A DNA stretch of 64,000 bases from Iris pallida (GCA_029216955.1 JANAVB010002199.1:17218293-17282292); one strand, 5' to 3'. Positions 12,801 to 27,800 are shown, counted from the first letter of the stretch. Translations and numbers: made by a program. Notes: generated by a model not told the origin, from the letters alone.

Positions 12801-15800
12801 CGACACAATTTAGTCGCTAACCAAAATTTCACATTCCACATTTCCTAAGTCATCTATTCCAATTCACGTAATCGATCATAAGGTCATCTGACTTAACAAT
12901 ACGTTGCGCCCCGATCTCACGCGAGTCAGATTATCCGCGGTGGGCATGAATCACCATGCACACTCCCGCGGGATAATTATCCTCATCGGGACGTAACTCT
13001 TGTTTTACGTCTAGACTAATTCATTCTCGATGTGTGGATTGGACCTACTCAATCCTCAAGTTTATTCAATCATCAATCGCAAGTCGAAACATACTCGAAT
13101 TTTTCTTCGCATCAAACCAACAAGTCGAGACAATCAAAGTTGTCGCGTCCTGATTTTTCCGAGTTCGATCATTCCCGTGACATGAATCACCATGTCAACG
13201 CTCACGCGAAACGATCGCCCCAAATTTGATGCGACGCATGTGCGAGGCTAGAGTTGCGCTCGCGCAAGACAAGATCGTCGACGTTGTGGTTATCCGCGTA
13301 ACCATCAAGGCACAATCATTTTCATCCTACATTCATCTCAATCGAAATCCTAAGTATAGCATCCAACCAAACAATAACACTTGCACGATCGTCGTTCGCC
13401 GAGTCAGAGTACCCCCGAGTTATCGCATATCGATCTTTGATACGCCTCAATACCATCGACGATATGCGTAACCTGACGATCTTCCTTTGCAACCAATTTC
13501 GAGTCGTACGAATGATGCCATCGTTCGACTGGATAATCTCCTCGACATTCAATTCAAGTTCGATCATTATCCTTCGAATCATTCACAACATCAAATTTCT
13601 CAAACCCAAATTCGCGTATTCGTTCATCCCTTTATCTTAAGTCATTGACCAACGTATTTTCTCAATTCGCATCGTCCCTTTACTAGCTCAAATCATCTAG
13701 CAACATCCATTCCAATACTTAGAGTCATTGCGTAACTTCAAAATTCAACTTTTCGTGCACGCTATCTACTTGTCGTGCTAACTTTTTGTATATGATTCTT
13801 ATCGATTTTCTCGATCAAGTCATCCATTCGTACACCTTAACTTTTTTCTCGATTCGATTTCATCTACTCGATCATTTTCGCGTTTAATACTTGCGCAATC
13901 CTCAATCCCGTGCACGTTCCGTGCGTATCAATTTCTAGGTCGTTTGAATCAACTTATCAAACTGCAAGACAACAACTCACTCCATCACTACCCAATATAT
14001 GGCTTTGCATACACGCGACGCTTGCTGATAGACTCATCGACACCCCGCATCCTCAATCGATCGATCGACATTCCTGAGGCTATCGCATACACCACTCAGG
14101 GATGAAGTCATTCAACAAATCCTCAAAACTATCATTTGAATCTAAATCGACTTCTTCGAATCCCGTTCGAACCATTCCTTAAATTTCAAGCACGCTCATC
14201 TATATCGCACCGACGTTATCGTCGCTCGATAGCACCCCTATCGATAGTCATCTCAATTCACTCAATCGAGTTCAACTCATTCTTGTTCGACACTATTCAA
14301 TTCCCGCACTCGACTTTTCTAAGGTCGACGCAACTTTGGTGTATATGCCCAGCCCGACTTAGCCAATCGTGCTTACGCGAACCATCTTTTTGTTTTGACA
14401 AAAACTGTTCTCCTACGTTTTTGCAAAATAGATAGACTTATTGTATGGACATCCCGTGGGACATTTGAGAGAGAGCGCACCAACGATAACACTTGCGGAA
14501 GCAACATTCAGAGTTCGCAGAAACATCTGAGTTAAAGAATTCAATCGACAGTCCAAGGACGTAAAGCGGTGCTCTGATACCATTATGTCACACCCCGCTC
14601 CCGTAGGAGCGATCGTCCTCGCTAAGGCGTGATGCCGCACGAGCCTAGATTGTGCTCGTGTAAGGCAGTTTCATAACGGTCGATTACATCGGCGGCGACG
14701 GGGTCATCGCACAGAAGTCCCAAGCAGAAACATTGAACATACAGCAGAATTTAAAATCAAAACACAAGTTATTCAAATGAAGCTCTTTATTGATATTGAA
14801 CAATCAGATTACAATAGGCGCAAGCCATGATTACAAGTCTCTCGTGCTCACTTTTCTCTCATTTTACAAGTCACTCTGCTCTCTCTCATCTCTAGATTAC
14901 AACGCTTGAGCCAGCGGAAGCTTCGGAAGGCGATGTCCACACATTATGTCCCGTATACGTCTTGACTTCACGCGGCCACACGCTTCGAATCGCCAAGGAA
15001 CTCCATGCCTCGACGCATCCAAGCGAGCTCCGTCCCACGAGATTCTACCTGTGCCTGCACATGGAAACTATGTGGATGTCAGTACTCAACTGTACTGGTG
15101 GAATGAGCTCCTCGCCCACCCATACAAAACCAATACGTTTGATTTACTTTGTGCATCATAGTCCATTCTTATCAATTGTCTTTCTAGCCTTATCTTAGGA
15201 TCAGTTTTATGACGGATGCCTTGGCATACTTGTGTCTGAGTACCATCCCGTGCTTGCACAATGACGTTAATTCATACTTTGCCTTAGACCCTTCTCGTGC
15301 CAATAACGTTAACCTATCAAGTCGTGTTTGCCTTTCGGCCATAATCAGGGACGCAACTACACAATAGACTCCATTTTCGTGTGACCGTGCTCTCGCACTG
15401 ATAACATCCTTATCCTTGCCTCAAGACCTTATCGTTTGCTTGCAATGTCAACACACCGACTCATACTTATCTTTCGTGCCAAACTTTAGGACGTAACGAC
15501 TCGGTCGTGCCATGAACTCGCTTCGTGCTTCAATATCTCTGAGGCAGCGCCTCCTCGCTTAGTCTTGCCTACACTTGTGTTGTGACAACGCGGCCGTGCC
15601 TCATATTTTGAGGTCGTGCCCAGCAACTCATTCTAGCTTCACACAACTTGCCCTACGGCCCTTCTTGACTTAACTCGCAACAGCTCAAGCCTAACTCATG
15701 CAACTCTATGCCAACGACTTAACACTCGACGCCACATCTCGTGCCGAAGCACGCCGCCTTCGTTGTAGGCAAATATTAGGCCCAGACATTGTGTTCTTTA

Positions 15801-18800
15801 ACTGCATACACATCCAACTCAACTCAGTCCAAAGGCACACACGCGGATTGCCGTCCGTGCCGACACATCTATATGAATGGTCACTGGCATTAACTAGCCA
15901 TCCTGGACATAGCCTGGTATTCGGGACCCTTGCACCGCAGGTTGCGATCCCCGATGCAAGTCCCCGACCTACCGGTTGCTTCATACCCAGCTCGGCTATA
16001 ACCTGTTTCTTCCTAGGCCGAGTCGGTCCCATGACCCAGGGTTGCCGCTCGAAGAAACCATCGCCCTTGCCGACAAGTTGTCCATGACCACGCGCCTACG
16101 CTAACTTCTAGACTTAACGTAATGCATGGTCTCATCATCATCACTTAGTTCCTTTGCTTTTACTTCTTCCACTTTTCAAACTTCTTTTGCAGAGCCCAAA
16201 CCAGGGTTGCCTCGGCGACTGAACCACGGTCCCGACATATTTCTTCTCGGCGACTAACCATCGCTTAGACTTAACATTCCTTGAACTCCGGGAACGGCTA
16301 CGGCATAGCCTTCCCACTTAACTTGAACATAACGTATACCTTAAGTATGACAGACCGTGGCTAACTTTCCACTGAACCAACCGTGGCTCGTGCCTTAAAC
16401 CGACTCGTGTTCTACGCAACGCTATCGCCCAAGTCATACTTCATATGACGGGCCTTGGGATCGTGGGACTATTTAACTTGACAACCGCAAAAAGAGCGGG
16501 ACAACACTTGGAATGACTTAGGTCGAGCGGCATAACTTTGCCTAACTTACTCAAGCCTACAACTTAACCCGAGGGACGAGCAAAGGCTATGCCAAGCCTT
16601 GCGCAGTAGAACCGTGCACGCTTTATCAAGCATTTACGCGGACGACGCCTATGACTTAGGCAAGTTCATAGTTTTGTGTCGAAAACCAACTTTTCTTCTC
16701 CCAAGCCACGGGACGAAGGACCGAGTGTCATTTTCAAAGCACACCGTGCACCAACTCTAAGCCGACCGTTGGACCTTTCCATATTCTAACTCAATTCGAC
16801 CCGTCGGGATTACTCCCTTTAGCCATGTGGATTCATCTCTTTTATTATTAAGCCTACTTGTGCAAGTTGAAAACATGAGATTTATTATGTGAAGGCTAAG
16901 ATGAGGCAAGTTCACCGAAACTACCCCACCTGAGCGAGCGGTCGCTTCGACCGAGCGAACCTTCGAGCAGCCGTTGCCAGGCTAAGTCCGAACGTCGTCG
17001 GCATTTCGATTCCTCCGATTGACTGAGCGGGACGGGACACTACACCAACAGTTTTTTTCTCCTAATTTATTCGTTTCTTTTCTTAGAGAAATAATATCAT
17101 CTTGCAACAAAACCTATGTGTCTCAGTTTGAGATGAAGACCTTAGCTCCTTTAACAAGAATCAAAAATGGGGTATGTATAGATAGTATATTTCTTCTTAG
17201 ATGCCATCTATGTTTACTTCGATTCCATCGCTGACATTTTTAATAATTTATTCAGATTGTAGGCATTGTTTCTGCTCTTCTCACTGCGGAGGAACGGAAA
17301 AGAACCTCCAATAAAGCTAATGTATGGTTTTTACCAATAAGGTTATCGGTGAGTGAGCATTTTATTCTTCAATGCATATGCATTAACAATTTTCTCGTTT
17401 GTTTGTCCTTCGTAATATATTAGTTGATGTGTATGTAGAAAGAAACGTTACCTCCATCCGACAAAAAGCTTCATGAAATATGGAAGAAGTACAAATATTT
17501 TCAGGATTACATGGGATCTTTAAGCACTTGTAACGAGGTATTAATGTATTTCTGTTTAAATATTAATCCTAATTTTCTAAAAATTTACTAATTTGTTTTA
17601 CCTAATTAATCCTGATTCAGATATACATACCCATTCATTTGGACGAACACTATACTCTTGCAAGAGTTCTGGTTAAAAAAATGACTATTGAAATTTGGGA
17701 CTCACTTGCATCTAAAGATGATCCGATTCAAAACAAAACAGTCATAAAAGAAATAGTAAGCTCATATTCATCAATTTTTATGAATTGGGTACAAGATACG
17801 CAGTATAATAATACATATTGTATTCTGGTAATTGTAGCTTTCAAATTTGGATCTCTTTCTCGAAAAAGAGATTTTGAAGTTGAGAGATGCTAGGTTCAGC
17901 TTTTCTACTTTTGCAATAAAACGTCCTTCTTATGTTCCCCGCCAAGACAATTCTGTTGATTGTAGGATTTTTATAATTGCATTCATGAAAGACCGATGTA
18001 GTCTAGACTACCGTTCTCTCAATGTAAGTCTGAAAATATGTCGTCAAAAACTTACACTTTTTAGAGCAATATTTTTGATGTTATGTTTGTTATATGCAGT
18101 TTGTTGCGGGAATGGAAAGACGCAAAGCTGCTGAATGGATTACAACTTCAGAGCACAATGAAGAGCTAAAAGAGTCCAATCTGAAATGATTGAATATGGA
18201 AGACGATGATTTTTTTTCTTCTTCTTTTATATCTAATGTATGGAAACCCCTAATGTATTATGTTCATTTGTTTTGTTGAGTTGTAATGACATTTTTGCCA
18301 AACGGCTTCGATTCTTTTTGATTAAGCAGAATCATTTTTGCCCTTCAAATTAATATAGTTAAGCAGAAAAGAGTCTTTTGTCCTTCCATCGAATGACATT
18401 TTTACCCTTCTAATTAATTCAAAACACCCCCGAACCCTTTTATTACAAAAAAAAACGTTTCGATTCTTCCTCTTCTTCCATACTCCACTCTGTACTCAAA
18501 CCTAGGTCATTCTCCTCCAAAATCTTCAAACCTTCCTCCCCATTCGTAATCTTCACACCATGTCGACATCAGCGGCAGAATCATCACCGACAGCATCACC
18601 AATTAGAGAAGATGCACCAGTTATAGAAAATCCAAAAGCGATAGACGGAGAACAACCGAAACCCTATTCTAAGAAAGTTGCACAAAAGAAAAAGAAAAAA
18701 GTTGCTAAACAAAAAGAAGTGCAAGAAGAAGTGCAAACAGAAGGTATAACTTTGATTTTATGTTCGCAAATTATGTATATATTACAAGAAAAATGACATT

Positions 18801-21800
18801 CTCCGTCATAAAACGTATTTGAATGTTAAATTCTATTCGCCGTTTAATTTGGAACGGAGAATGGCATTCTCCGTCTAACTTGAAACGAAGAATAACATTC
18901 CCAGTGTTAAAACACATTAGAATGTTTATTCTCCGTTTTATTTTAAACGGAGAATGACACTCTCCGTGTCATTTGAAACGGAGAATGACATTCTCCGTGT
19001 TAGTTTACACGGAGAATGTCATTCCCAGTGTTAAAATCCATAAGAATGGCCATTCTCCGACCTATTTTTTTTTGTAGAAAAAAATCTGTCAGAAATAAGA
19101 ATTTAAGACTTTTCCATTCTACCTTCAAGCCAATGCCAAATCTTATGGAGGAGGTCAATCAAGATGTTGGCCGTTTACTTGAGCCAGTTATTGGTTCCTT
19201 GAAGAATACCGGTTTCTGAAATTTTGTTGAGATTTTCTACCAAAACAGTGTCCACGTCTCCGAAGTGGCCAAGGTAACGGAAGGGCTTGAGAATTTAATT
19301 GCAAGTTACACAGAAGAAGAAGATGGCGTCGGGTGCTTTGAATTGAGCACCACTGTTAAAATCGCGCCAAGCGTCGACGATATGGCAGTTATATTCGGTC
19401 TACCGCTGAATGAAAAAAGCGATGATGATGTTTTTTTACAGAAGGTTGATAAAGGAAAAACAACAGCAGCCCACACCACCAGCATCATTGAGCCTGTGTA
19501 GAGATCACTTCACAAGATTGCTGGCTAATACTAAGGACAAACACTCAGAAGTCACGAATAAGGAAGTGAGAGACAAGTTCTTTTAATTGTTACGACGGCT
19601 TCGTGGCAGAGATAACGCTGTTAATCCAGATGATTTGGCCAAGCTAATAATCTTCCACTTGTGCCAAACAGTATTCTTCACAAAGTCTGGCGGTTCAAAT
19701 TTGCCGTACAGATTCTTGGCCTTGGTAGACAGTGTGGACGTCATCAAAAGTATATGCTGGCCAAGGTTAATCCTGGCATATGTAATGGATAGCATAAAGA
19801 GGAGTAGAAGCAAAACTGAACAGGGGGATAACTCAATGGCTTTCCACAAATTGGAAGATTGCATAATATACTTCCTCTATTGGTTTGCAGAACATAGTAA
19901 ATTTGTGGAAAGGAAGTTCGCCCCAATTCCTGATTACCCAAGATTTTTTACATGGAATGGGTACGAAATCTCAAACCTCCTCAAGGTCGAATATCACAAC
20001 AAAATGAGATCGAAGATGATAATGGAAGATCTGGTTATACCTATTGGGGAAGAAGAATGGCACAAAGAAGATGAGCCACCTATAGAAGAAGTTGAAAAAG
20101 AGGGAGAGGAAGAACACTAAGAAGCAGGTGGGGATAATTTTGATAAATAACGGATACCACAGCATCATGAAATGGGCGCTGTGATGGACGACTCAGCAAA
20201 GGAATTGGAGGATTTGAGAAGACATTATTTTGATATTCTTGCACAGAATGAAGAACTCAAAGAAAAGTTAAAAGAGATGGAGGCACAAGGAGCGCAGTTA
20301 CGTGCAGCCAACCTTGAGAATGTCATACTCAAAGAAAAGCTGAAAGAGCTCGAGGCAGAAGAAGCACAACAACGTGCAGTCAACGTTGTGATGGAGGGCT
20401 CTGTGCATGAACTGGAGGATTTGAGAAGACATCATTCTGATATTCTTGTACAGAATGAAGAACTTAAAGAAAAGTTAAAAGAGATTGAGGCACAAGGAGC
20501 GCAGTTACGTGCAGCCAACCTTGAGAATGCCATACTCAAAGAAAAGTTGAAAGAGCTCGAGGCAGAATAAGCGCAACAACGTGCAGTCAACGTTGTGATG
20601 GAGGGCTCTATGCATGAACTGGAGGATTTGAGAAAGCAGAATTCTGTTCTTATTGCAGATGTACATGCACAAGGTAAATTCTTTTCTATTTCAAATTTCT
20701 GATTTGTAATCTTCCAGGAGAATGGCTATTCTCCGTGGATTATGACACAGAGAATGACATTCTCCGTGTTATTTGAAACGTATAATTGCTATTCTCTATC
20801 ATTTCGATACTGGGAAGGTTATTCTCCATGTAATTCCAAACGGAGAATGCTATTCTCCGTATTATATTACACGGAGAATGTCATTCTCCGTGTTAAATTC
20901 ACATCATACATTTTATTGTTGTTTGTTTTATTTCAGTGCGAACAACCGAGCAACTCAGAGAAACAAATAAAAGGCTCGTTGAGGAGAAAATGGAGCTTCA
21001 AAATAAAGTTGAATCGTTCAATATTGAAGCCACTGAAAAGGATGGGAAAATCATTAATCTCGAAGCCATGGTTGTAGCATTGCAGCGTCAGAAGATTGAA
21101 GCAGTTGCTGAACTTGCTGCTCCAAAAGAAGCCAAAAGAAGAGGAGGATCGGAGGAAAGAGGTTCAGAAAACCATCAGCGCCATTAGCCGTTGAAGATGT
21201 TAGTCCCTTGGAAAAGATTACAGTTGGAGAGGCTAATAAAAAGCAAAATATTAATGCCGATCCAAAATCCGGAGGAGACGCCAAAATGGCTGAATTAAAG
21301 AAGAACCGTGTCATACTAAGGGAATGCGATGAACTCTTACTTTGGAAAGATGCGGATGAAGAGCTGAAGAAGCAATACATCGACATCGTTGTCACGCCCC
21401 AGAACCAGAATACTGGAGAGCGGGGGAATGACTCAGCCAGCTACGTATTATGGGTAGATGAATACCGTATAATACGATCAATGCTGTCTAACCAGACGAG
21501 GGGGTGCATACTATATGAAAGTCCTACTATGGTCACTTCACATCTATTGTCTCAATCATTCAAACAAGAAGCAAAAATAGAGAACATGTAAGATAAAGCA
21601 GTAAGGCGTCCCAAACGCTTAGTCAAAATGTTCTTGAGATCTGGCTTTAAAAAACATAGCCAGATGGTATAGTAACATATACACAATTGTTATCAGCTGC
21701 AGTTTGACTTAATTACAATTATGTAAAAGTAAGTACAAGATAATCCGACTAACATGTCGGTGCCAAACGGCTAAGTATGAAGTAAATAACAAAACGAGCG

Positions 21801-24800
21801 GTGGAGTAAGGAACCCACTCGAGTCCTCCTGCGATCATTCCCCTAGTATTGACCATCTTGGAGGTGGAAGTAAGCTGAGTCCTCGGGAACTGGCTCTAAA
21901 TCTGGCCATGCAAAACCAGAGAGGTTAGACCTCTAATAGCAAGTACCACAAGGAAGCACGATATGAAGGATTAAACCAGTAAGTAAGTGAATATAATAAT
22001 AGATCTCTGCTTTCCACTAGGATTCACATAACATCACGACACTTCGAACCAACCTCCCAACCAAACAAGGACAGAAGTTGGCCCGTCATGTCCTGACATT
22101 CTGATCATCTCAGTTAGGCAACAGAGTAGGTACAGTACACAAACAAATCATCTTGAACGGCCAATCAACTCCTACGGCTTGCTATTGTGAGTCCGAAGTT
22201 ATCCTGAAATTATGCAATAAAGATTTCTCAGTTCTTACTATGTGCGAGCAAGGCTAGTCTATCCAGTCAATCAATTGCGCCAATCATGAATTAGACGAGT
22301 CCCAGCGGGACGTCCGTCATCAATATATAATATACAATAATAATATAAGCAGATACCGCTCCCTGCCCGTATGGCAGGTTTACAGTATCTGTGGGAACCA
22401 GCCGGCCTGTCGGGCACTACTAGTCCCAAGAGGGCTGCCATATAAGAACTCGAGGATCCATTCTCTCCATGCAATCATTATTTTTATTTAACTTAATAGT
22501 CTCTACGTTGAGTGAAATCCCATGCCGTGGATCATGGTCATTCAAATGAGTACTTTCGTACGGGGTACGATATGCGCAACTCTACAACGATACCCGTGAG
22601 GCTAGGTTGTAGGTCTTACATAGCGTAATGCAATAATCAAATCTAACCACGGAGTAATCATGCCTTGACCATAAAGTACACATGCTGCTTTGTAGAAAAT
22701 AATTAAATAAATAAATAAATAAATTGAAGCCTGCATGTGCCTGTACGTCAATATTCGGGATCAGCCAGTCGATTACAATAGTTCATTACATGAACGTGTC
22801 TCATTCATTCAATTCAATAAGACGACTAGCCAGTCTCTTAGTTCCAACTAGGAACGCATGATCAATTTTTAGTCAAGATAACCATCGTCATTAATGGTGA
22901 CAAGGCATGAAAGTCAATTAGTATTAAATGGGGTCGAGTCTATAATTCCTCAGGGTTAAGTTCCAGTCTTACTGGGTATCCATAAACCAATCAAGACACA
23001 AGGCACGTTCTACAAAACCATATATATTAAAAATATTAACATGCCAAGATTATCGAGTTTATAAAAAAAGGCGTAAGGATATAATAGGAGAATTATCTTG
23101 CCACCATTAAATGAATAAATTATAGAACAAATAAAACACCCAGGTCAGGAAGTCACGCCAACAAATCTACGCTAAGGCCAACAAGTCACGCCAACAAGTC
23201 TATGCTAAGGCCAACAAGTCACGCAAGAATCGTACGCGTAAAAAAGGTACGCCAAGTTAAGTAGGAAGGAGTGAGCGTATAAACAGCGTGAGCGTGAAAA
23301 GTGGTTCACGTTGGCACGCACAGCGTGAGCGTGAAGGGTAATTCACGCACTCATAACGTGAGCGTGAAAAGTAACTCACGCACGCACAGCGTGAGCGTAT
23401 GAGCGTGAAAAGCGTGATAAGAAATTCACGCACGCACAGCGTGAGCGTGATAAGAAATTCACGCACGCACAGCATGAGCGTGATAAGAAATTCACACGCA
23501 CAGCGTGAGAATGTCACGCTAACACGTATAGACGTGAGCATGACTCAAAATTCACGCTGACACGTAAAGACGTGTGCGTGACTCAAAATTCACGCTGGCA
23601 CGTAAGAACGTGAGCGTGACTCAAAATTCACGCTGGCACGTAAGAACGTGAGCGTGACTAAAAATTTATGCTGGCACGTAAGAACGTGAGCGTGACTAAA
23701 AATTCCCCGAACTCCAATCTTATGGAGCCTTCGTTCCAAGCCAGAAATGAAGTTCCCATGGTTCAGAATGGTGAAGAATGAGAAGCTCTGCCATAAGAAC
23801 TATCTATTCCGAAAGCACGCCAGGTTGGGAGATCAAAACCCGTGGACAACCGAAAACACAACAACTTAGATCTGTAAGAAACGAGCCAAGGAAATCAAAA
23901 ATGCTAAGTAGTAAACTCTCTTAGAATCACAAGAGGAAGAAAATTGATCCATAAAAATGGGTGAAGGAGAAGCAAGATGTACTTGCCTTCTCCTGGTAGG
24001 TGGAGAGAGTGATGAGGAAGAAGAAGAAGTAATGGTGAAGGAAAGTTATGAGGAGAGAGAAGGAGATGGGGGCTTTAAATGGAAGGGGTGGTGGTAGGTG
24101 GGGTTCGGTTCATGTGAACCACCATGAACCCGAGAAAAACCCTCCTAGGCCGAACCTAAAACAAGACTAAAAGCAGAGAATAACAGCAGGAAATAAAATG
24201 CAGATAATTAATTAACATAAAATTAAAGGAATTTAAATACAGGATGATACATGATAAATATTAAATAAATATATATGAGTTGTACATGTATAAAAATACG
24301 CATTCTGGGAACGGGAAGTGACAATCGTAATTCCCACAAAGATGTGTCCAAAGTATGTATTCTGAACCCTTTTTTTCTTTTGTTTTTTCTAGACTTTTTT
24401 CACAATTATGTAATGATAATCTATCTTTATTAATTTAATCTAAACTAAATTTATGTGCAGTGATATTGTATACTTATTTTTGTCGGAAGAGGGTGAAAAT
24501 GGAGTTTCAGTCCAGTTGTCGACAATAGACCTGCAAGACATACTCAACTATGACGACATGGAGGCTGGCATACTGAACCTAATAATAAGGAAGCTGAGAG
24601 AAATTTAAGGCATTAAAAGAAGGTGTGTCCCGTCTAGTTCAAAGGACGTGCCATTTATCCAGAAGCAAAAGCCGGCGCCCCAATCACATAAGTGGTCTGC
24701 ATTCATGATGGCCCACACATTGGTAAGAATTCAAACAGAAAAATCCATATTCATGTGTACACCGATGAAAAATGACAGAAAAAATTACTCATGATATTGT

Positions 24801-27800
24801 GTTTTGTTTTTGGGAAATAGACCATCGTTGAACGTGCCAATGAACCAGACGCAAAAGCCGGCGCCCTTTAAGACATCCAGATGTAGTAGACTTCGTCATG
24901 GGTTTGGAGGACGACATAGAGTTGCTATTTATCCCACTCTTTAATTCATCAATCAGACACTATACTCTGCTCACATTCAACTTTATCTCCTACGACTGGA
25001 CACACTACAACTCCTTGAGGCAAACCACGTACGAAAAGTGCATGTAGAATTAATGAAGAACACCTTAGAGCCTATCGTCAGGAGAAAAGTTGATATGATG
25101 AGGGAGAGATGCCCGGCGAAGATGGAGTATGAGAGCAAAGTGCTGAATTGTTCTCCAAATTGCCCACAACAACGGGCACCCAACTGCCTCTTGTACACGG
25201 CGTATTATATGAATATGTTGACGACTACTCCCTTCGAAATACCGGAAGGAAATGACGATGAAACTCACCAGAAGATTACAATGATGAGGTTGGTATGGGC
25301 TAAGAAGTTCCTTTCAAGCAAATATGTAACACGAACCAAGCAATGTCATTGTAAGACAACAATGTAATTATGTAATTGGGCAAGAAACTTCTGTCTTTTA
25401 TAATAAAATTATTTTTGAATTACATTTATATTGTCAAAACCACAAAAACTTTGACTTTTATTTACATATGAAAGTCTGAACTACTACATAAAATCCTAAA
25501 ACCAAGAAAAAGTTGAATAAGACGGAGAATTCCATTCTCTGTGTCATTTGAAGTGAACCAACAGGAAAGAGTCTTGCCAAGGCGGGGGATCGGCAGAGTC
25601 CATCTCCAGGATGAAGTGAATTCCTTTGCAAGGTGCTCTGCCTCAAGAATTTCCTTTGCAAGGTCCTTTGCTCTCAAGGAATCCCTTTGCTTCTGTTCCT
25701 GTGCCTCAAGGAATTTATCTTGCTCTTGCTCTGACGATGCACGATGAAGTGATTTGCCTCAAGGAGTCATCCAAAGGTTACTATGCTCTGACGAAACACG
25801 ATGAAGTGATTTGCCTCAAGGAATTCTTTTGCCTCAAGGAGTTCCATTCCTTTGACGATGCACGATGAAGTGAATTCAGTTCATCGTGCATCGTCGAAGG
25901 AATAGAACGCCTTGAGGCAAAGGAATTCCTTGAGCCAAATCACTTCATCGTGTATCGTCAGAGCACAGAAACCGTTGGATGACTCCTTGAGGCAAATGAC
26001 TTCATCGTGCATCGTCAGAGCAAGAGCAAGATGAATTCCGTGCATCGTCAAAGCAAATCACTTCATCGTCAACGTGCCAAGGAGGAGCTGGAGACGGAGG
26101 AACTCCTTGAGGCAAAGGAACTCCTTGAGGCAAAGGAACACCGTGCATAGTCCGAGCGAAGCAACGTACGGGCGCTTCGACAGAGTGTGGGTTGGCAATC
26201 AACCCAAAGCTTCAGTCTTCTGTAGGACTTCACCACCAAAGCTTCTTCGAACGAGGAGATCGACAACCAAGAGGAAAGCGTCTTGCCAAGGCGGGGGATT
26301 GGTAGAGTCCATCTCCACAAGAAAAGCTAAGTGAGACGAGAACAAACTCTCCCTACACTACTGCCATTTAAAGGAAAGGAACAACTCGGACTCATGCGTC
26401 AAGTGACAGTCACTTCGAATTCAATTCAATTAATTTGCATCAATACCAATACATCTGCCCCTTCTCAAGTAAAGCTAAGTAAGACTAGAACAAACTCTTC
26501 CAACTTCTGCCATTTATTGGTAAGGAACAACTCAAACTCATGCGCCAAGTGGCAGTCATTTCGAATTCTATTCAATTAATTTGCATTAATACCAATGCAT
26601 CTGCCCCTTCTCAAGTAAAGCTAAGTTAAGTAAGACGAGAACAAACTCTCCCAACTACTGTCATTTATATGCCATTAATACCAATGAATCTGCCCCTTCG
26701 AATTCTGCCAAGTGAACACCATTCTCCGTGTACTGATGCGCCCAATTGGAACGAAGAATGATATTTATATGCCATTATTATGTCATTAATACCAATAAAT
26801 CTGCCATTTATATGCCATTAATACCAATGAATTCTTCCATTTATATGCCATTAATACCAATGAATCTGCCCCTTCGGATTATATTCTCCGTTTTATTTGG
26901 AACGGAGAATGGCATTCTCCGTTTACTTGAAACGGAGAATAACTTTCCCGTTTAAATTAAATCGTTTGAGGATTCTATTCACCGTTTATTTCGGAACGGA
27001 TAATAACATTCTCCGTCTGTCTTGAAACGGAGAATAACATTCCAAGTGGTAAAACACATTAAAATGTTCATTCTCCGTTTTTATTTAAACGGAGAATGAC
27101 ATTCTCCGTGTCTTTTGAAACGGAGAATATTATTCTCCGTTTAGTTTGAAAAGGAGAATGAAGATGAGCTTGATGAGAATATGACGAGGTTGGTATGGGC
27201 TATGAAGACTACAATGATGAGGTTGGTATGGGCTAAAAATTTGCTTTCAAGAGAACTTCTGTGTTTTATAATGTCTGCTCTGCTCTGTCTTTTATAATAA
27301 AATCATTTATGAGTTACATTTACATTGTGAAAACCACGAAAAGTTTAACTTTTATTTACATATGAAAGTCTGAACTACTACATAAAATCCTACTATCAAG
27401 AAAAAAGTTGAATGTGAGCTGCGTGCGGGCATCGCAGAGCAATGGAACTCCTTGAGGCAAAGGAATTCCTTGATGTAAATCACTTCATCGTGCAACGTCA
27501 GAGCAATGGAACTCCCTGAACAAAGGAACTCCGTGCATAGTCAGAGCAATGGAACTCCTTGAATAAAGGAACTCCGTGCATAGTCAGAGCGAATCAAAGA
27601 TCAAAGTGCGAGCACTCCGTGCATAGTCATCGACTGTGTGCCATGATGTCGGTTTCTGGAAGAGCCCCTGCGTTTGGATTTATTACCAACCCACACTCTG
27701 TTGAAGCGCCCGCACGTCGATTCGCTCGGACTATGCACGGTGTTCCTCTGTCGCAAGGAGTTCCTTTGTTCAAGGTGTTCCATTGCTCCGACGATGCACG

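Larger units (their letters stand above)
9431..17044 (-). mobile_element. Non-autonomous LTR retrotransposon in the C48 gene intron
   Basis: Two LTRs, 9431-12036 and 14586-17044, enclose 2.5 kb without gag or pol. A perfect 5-bp duplication CCAAC flanks the element (9426-9430, 17045-17049). Read on the minus strand, the 14586-17044 LTR is the 5' LTR and is followed after 3 nt by TGGTATCAGAGC, the primer site for initiator tRNA-Met. The other end of the interior has TTTCGAGGACGAA, a sequence usual just before the 3' LTR of plant Ty3 elements. The LTRs differ by a 147-bp tandem duplication (about 11265-11560) in the left one, plus scattered substitutions. It must be mobilised by proteins made elsewhere. 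Confidence 0.9.
18560..25367 (+). pseudogene. Plant-mobile-domain / coiled-coil / Ulp1-like gene, decayed
   Basis: Exon 1 (18560-18743) is Lys/Glu-rich. Exon 2 (from 19078) encodes a segment like the plant mobile domain (aminotransferase-like family): [14 protein letters not shown], then [15 protein letters not shown] and [16 protein letters not shown] coiled coil made of 69-residue repeats follows (20184-20673), then exon 3 from 20937 and, after the solo LTR, a C48-like C-terminus near 24860-25367 with HYTLLTF, HYNSL and CPQQRAPNC. The protease keeps His, Gln and Cys, but Asp is Asn. Damage includes a phase slip at the first splice (probably one base lost in an A run at 19078), in-frame stops at about 19217, 19499 and 20568, a frameshift near 21180 and the LTR insertion. 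Similar mobile-domain and C48 combinations are known from plant transposons. It was probably a transposon-encoded accessory protein. Confidence 0.7.
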
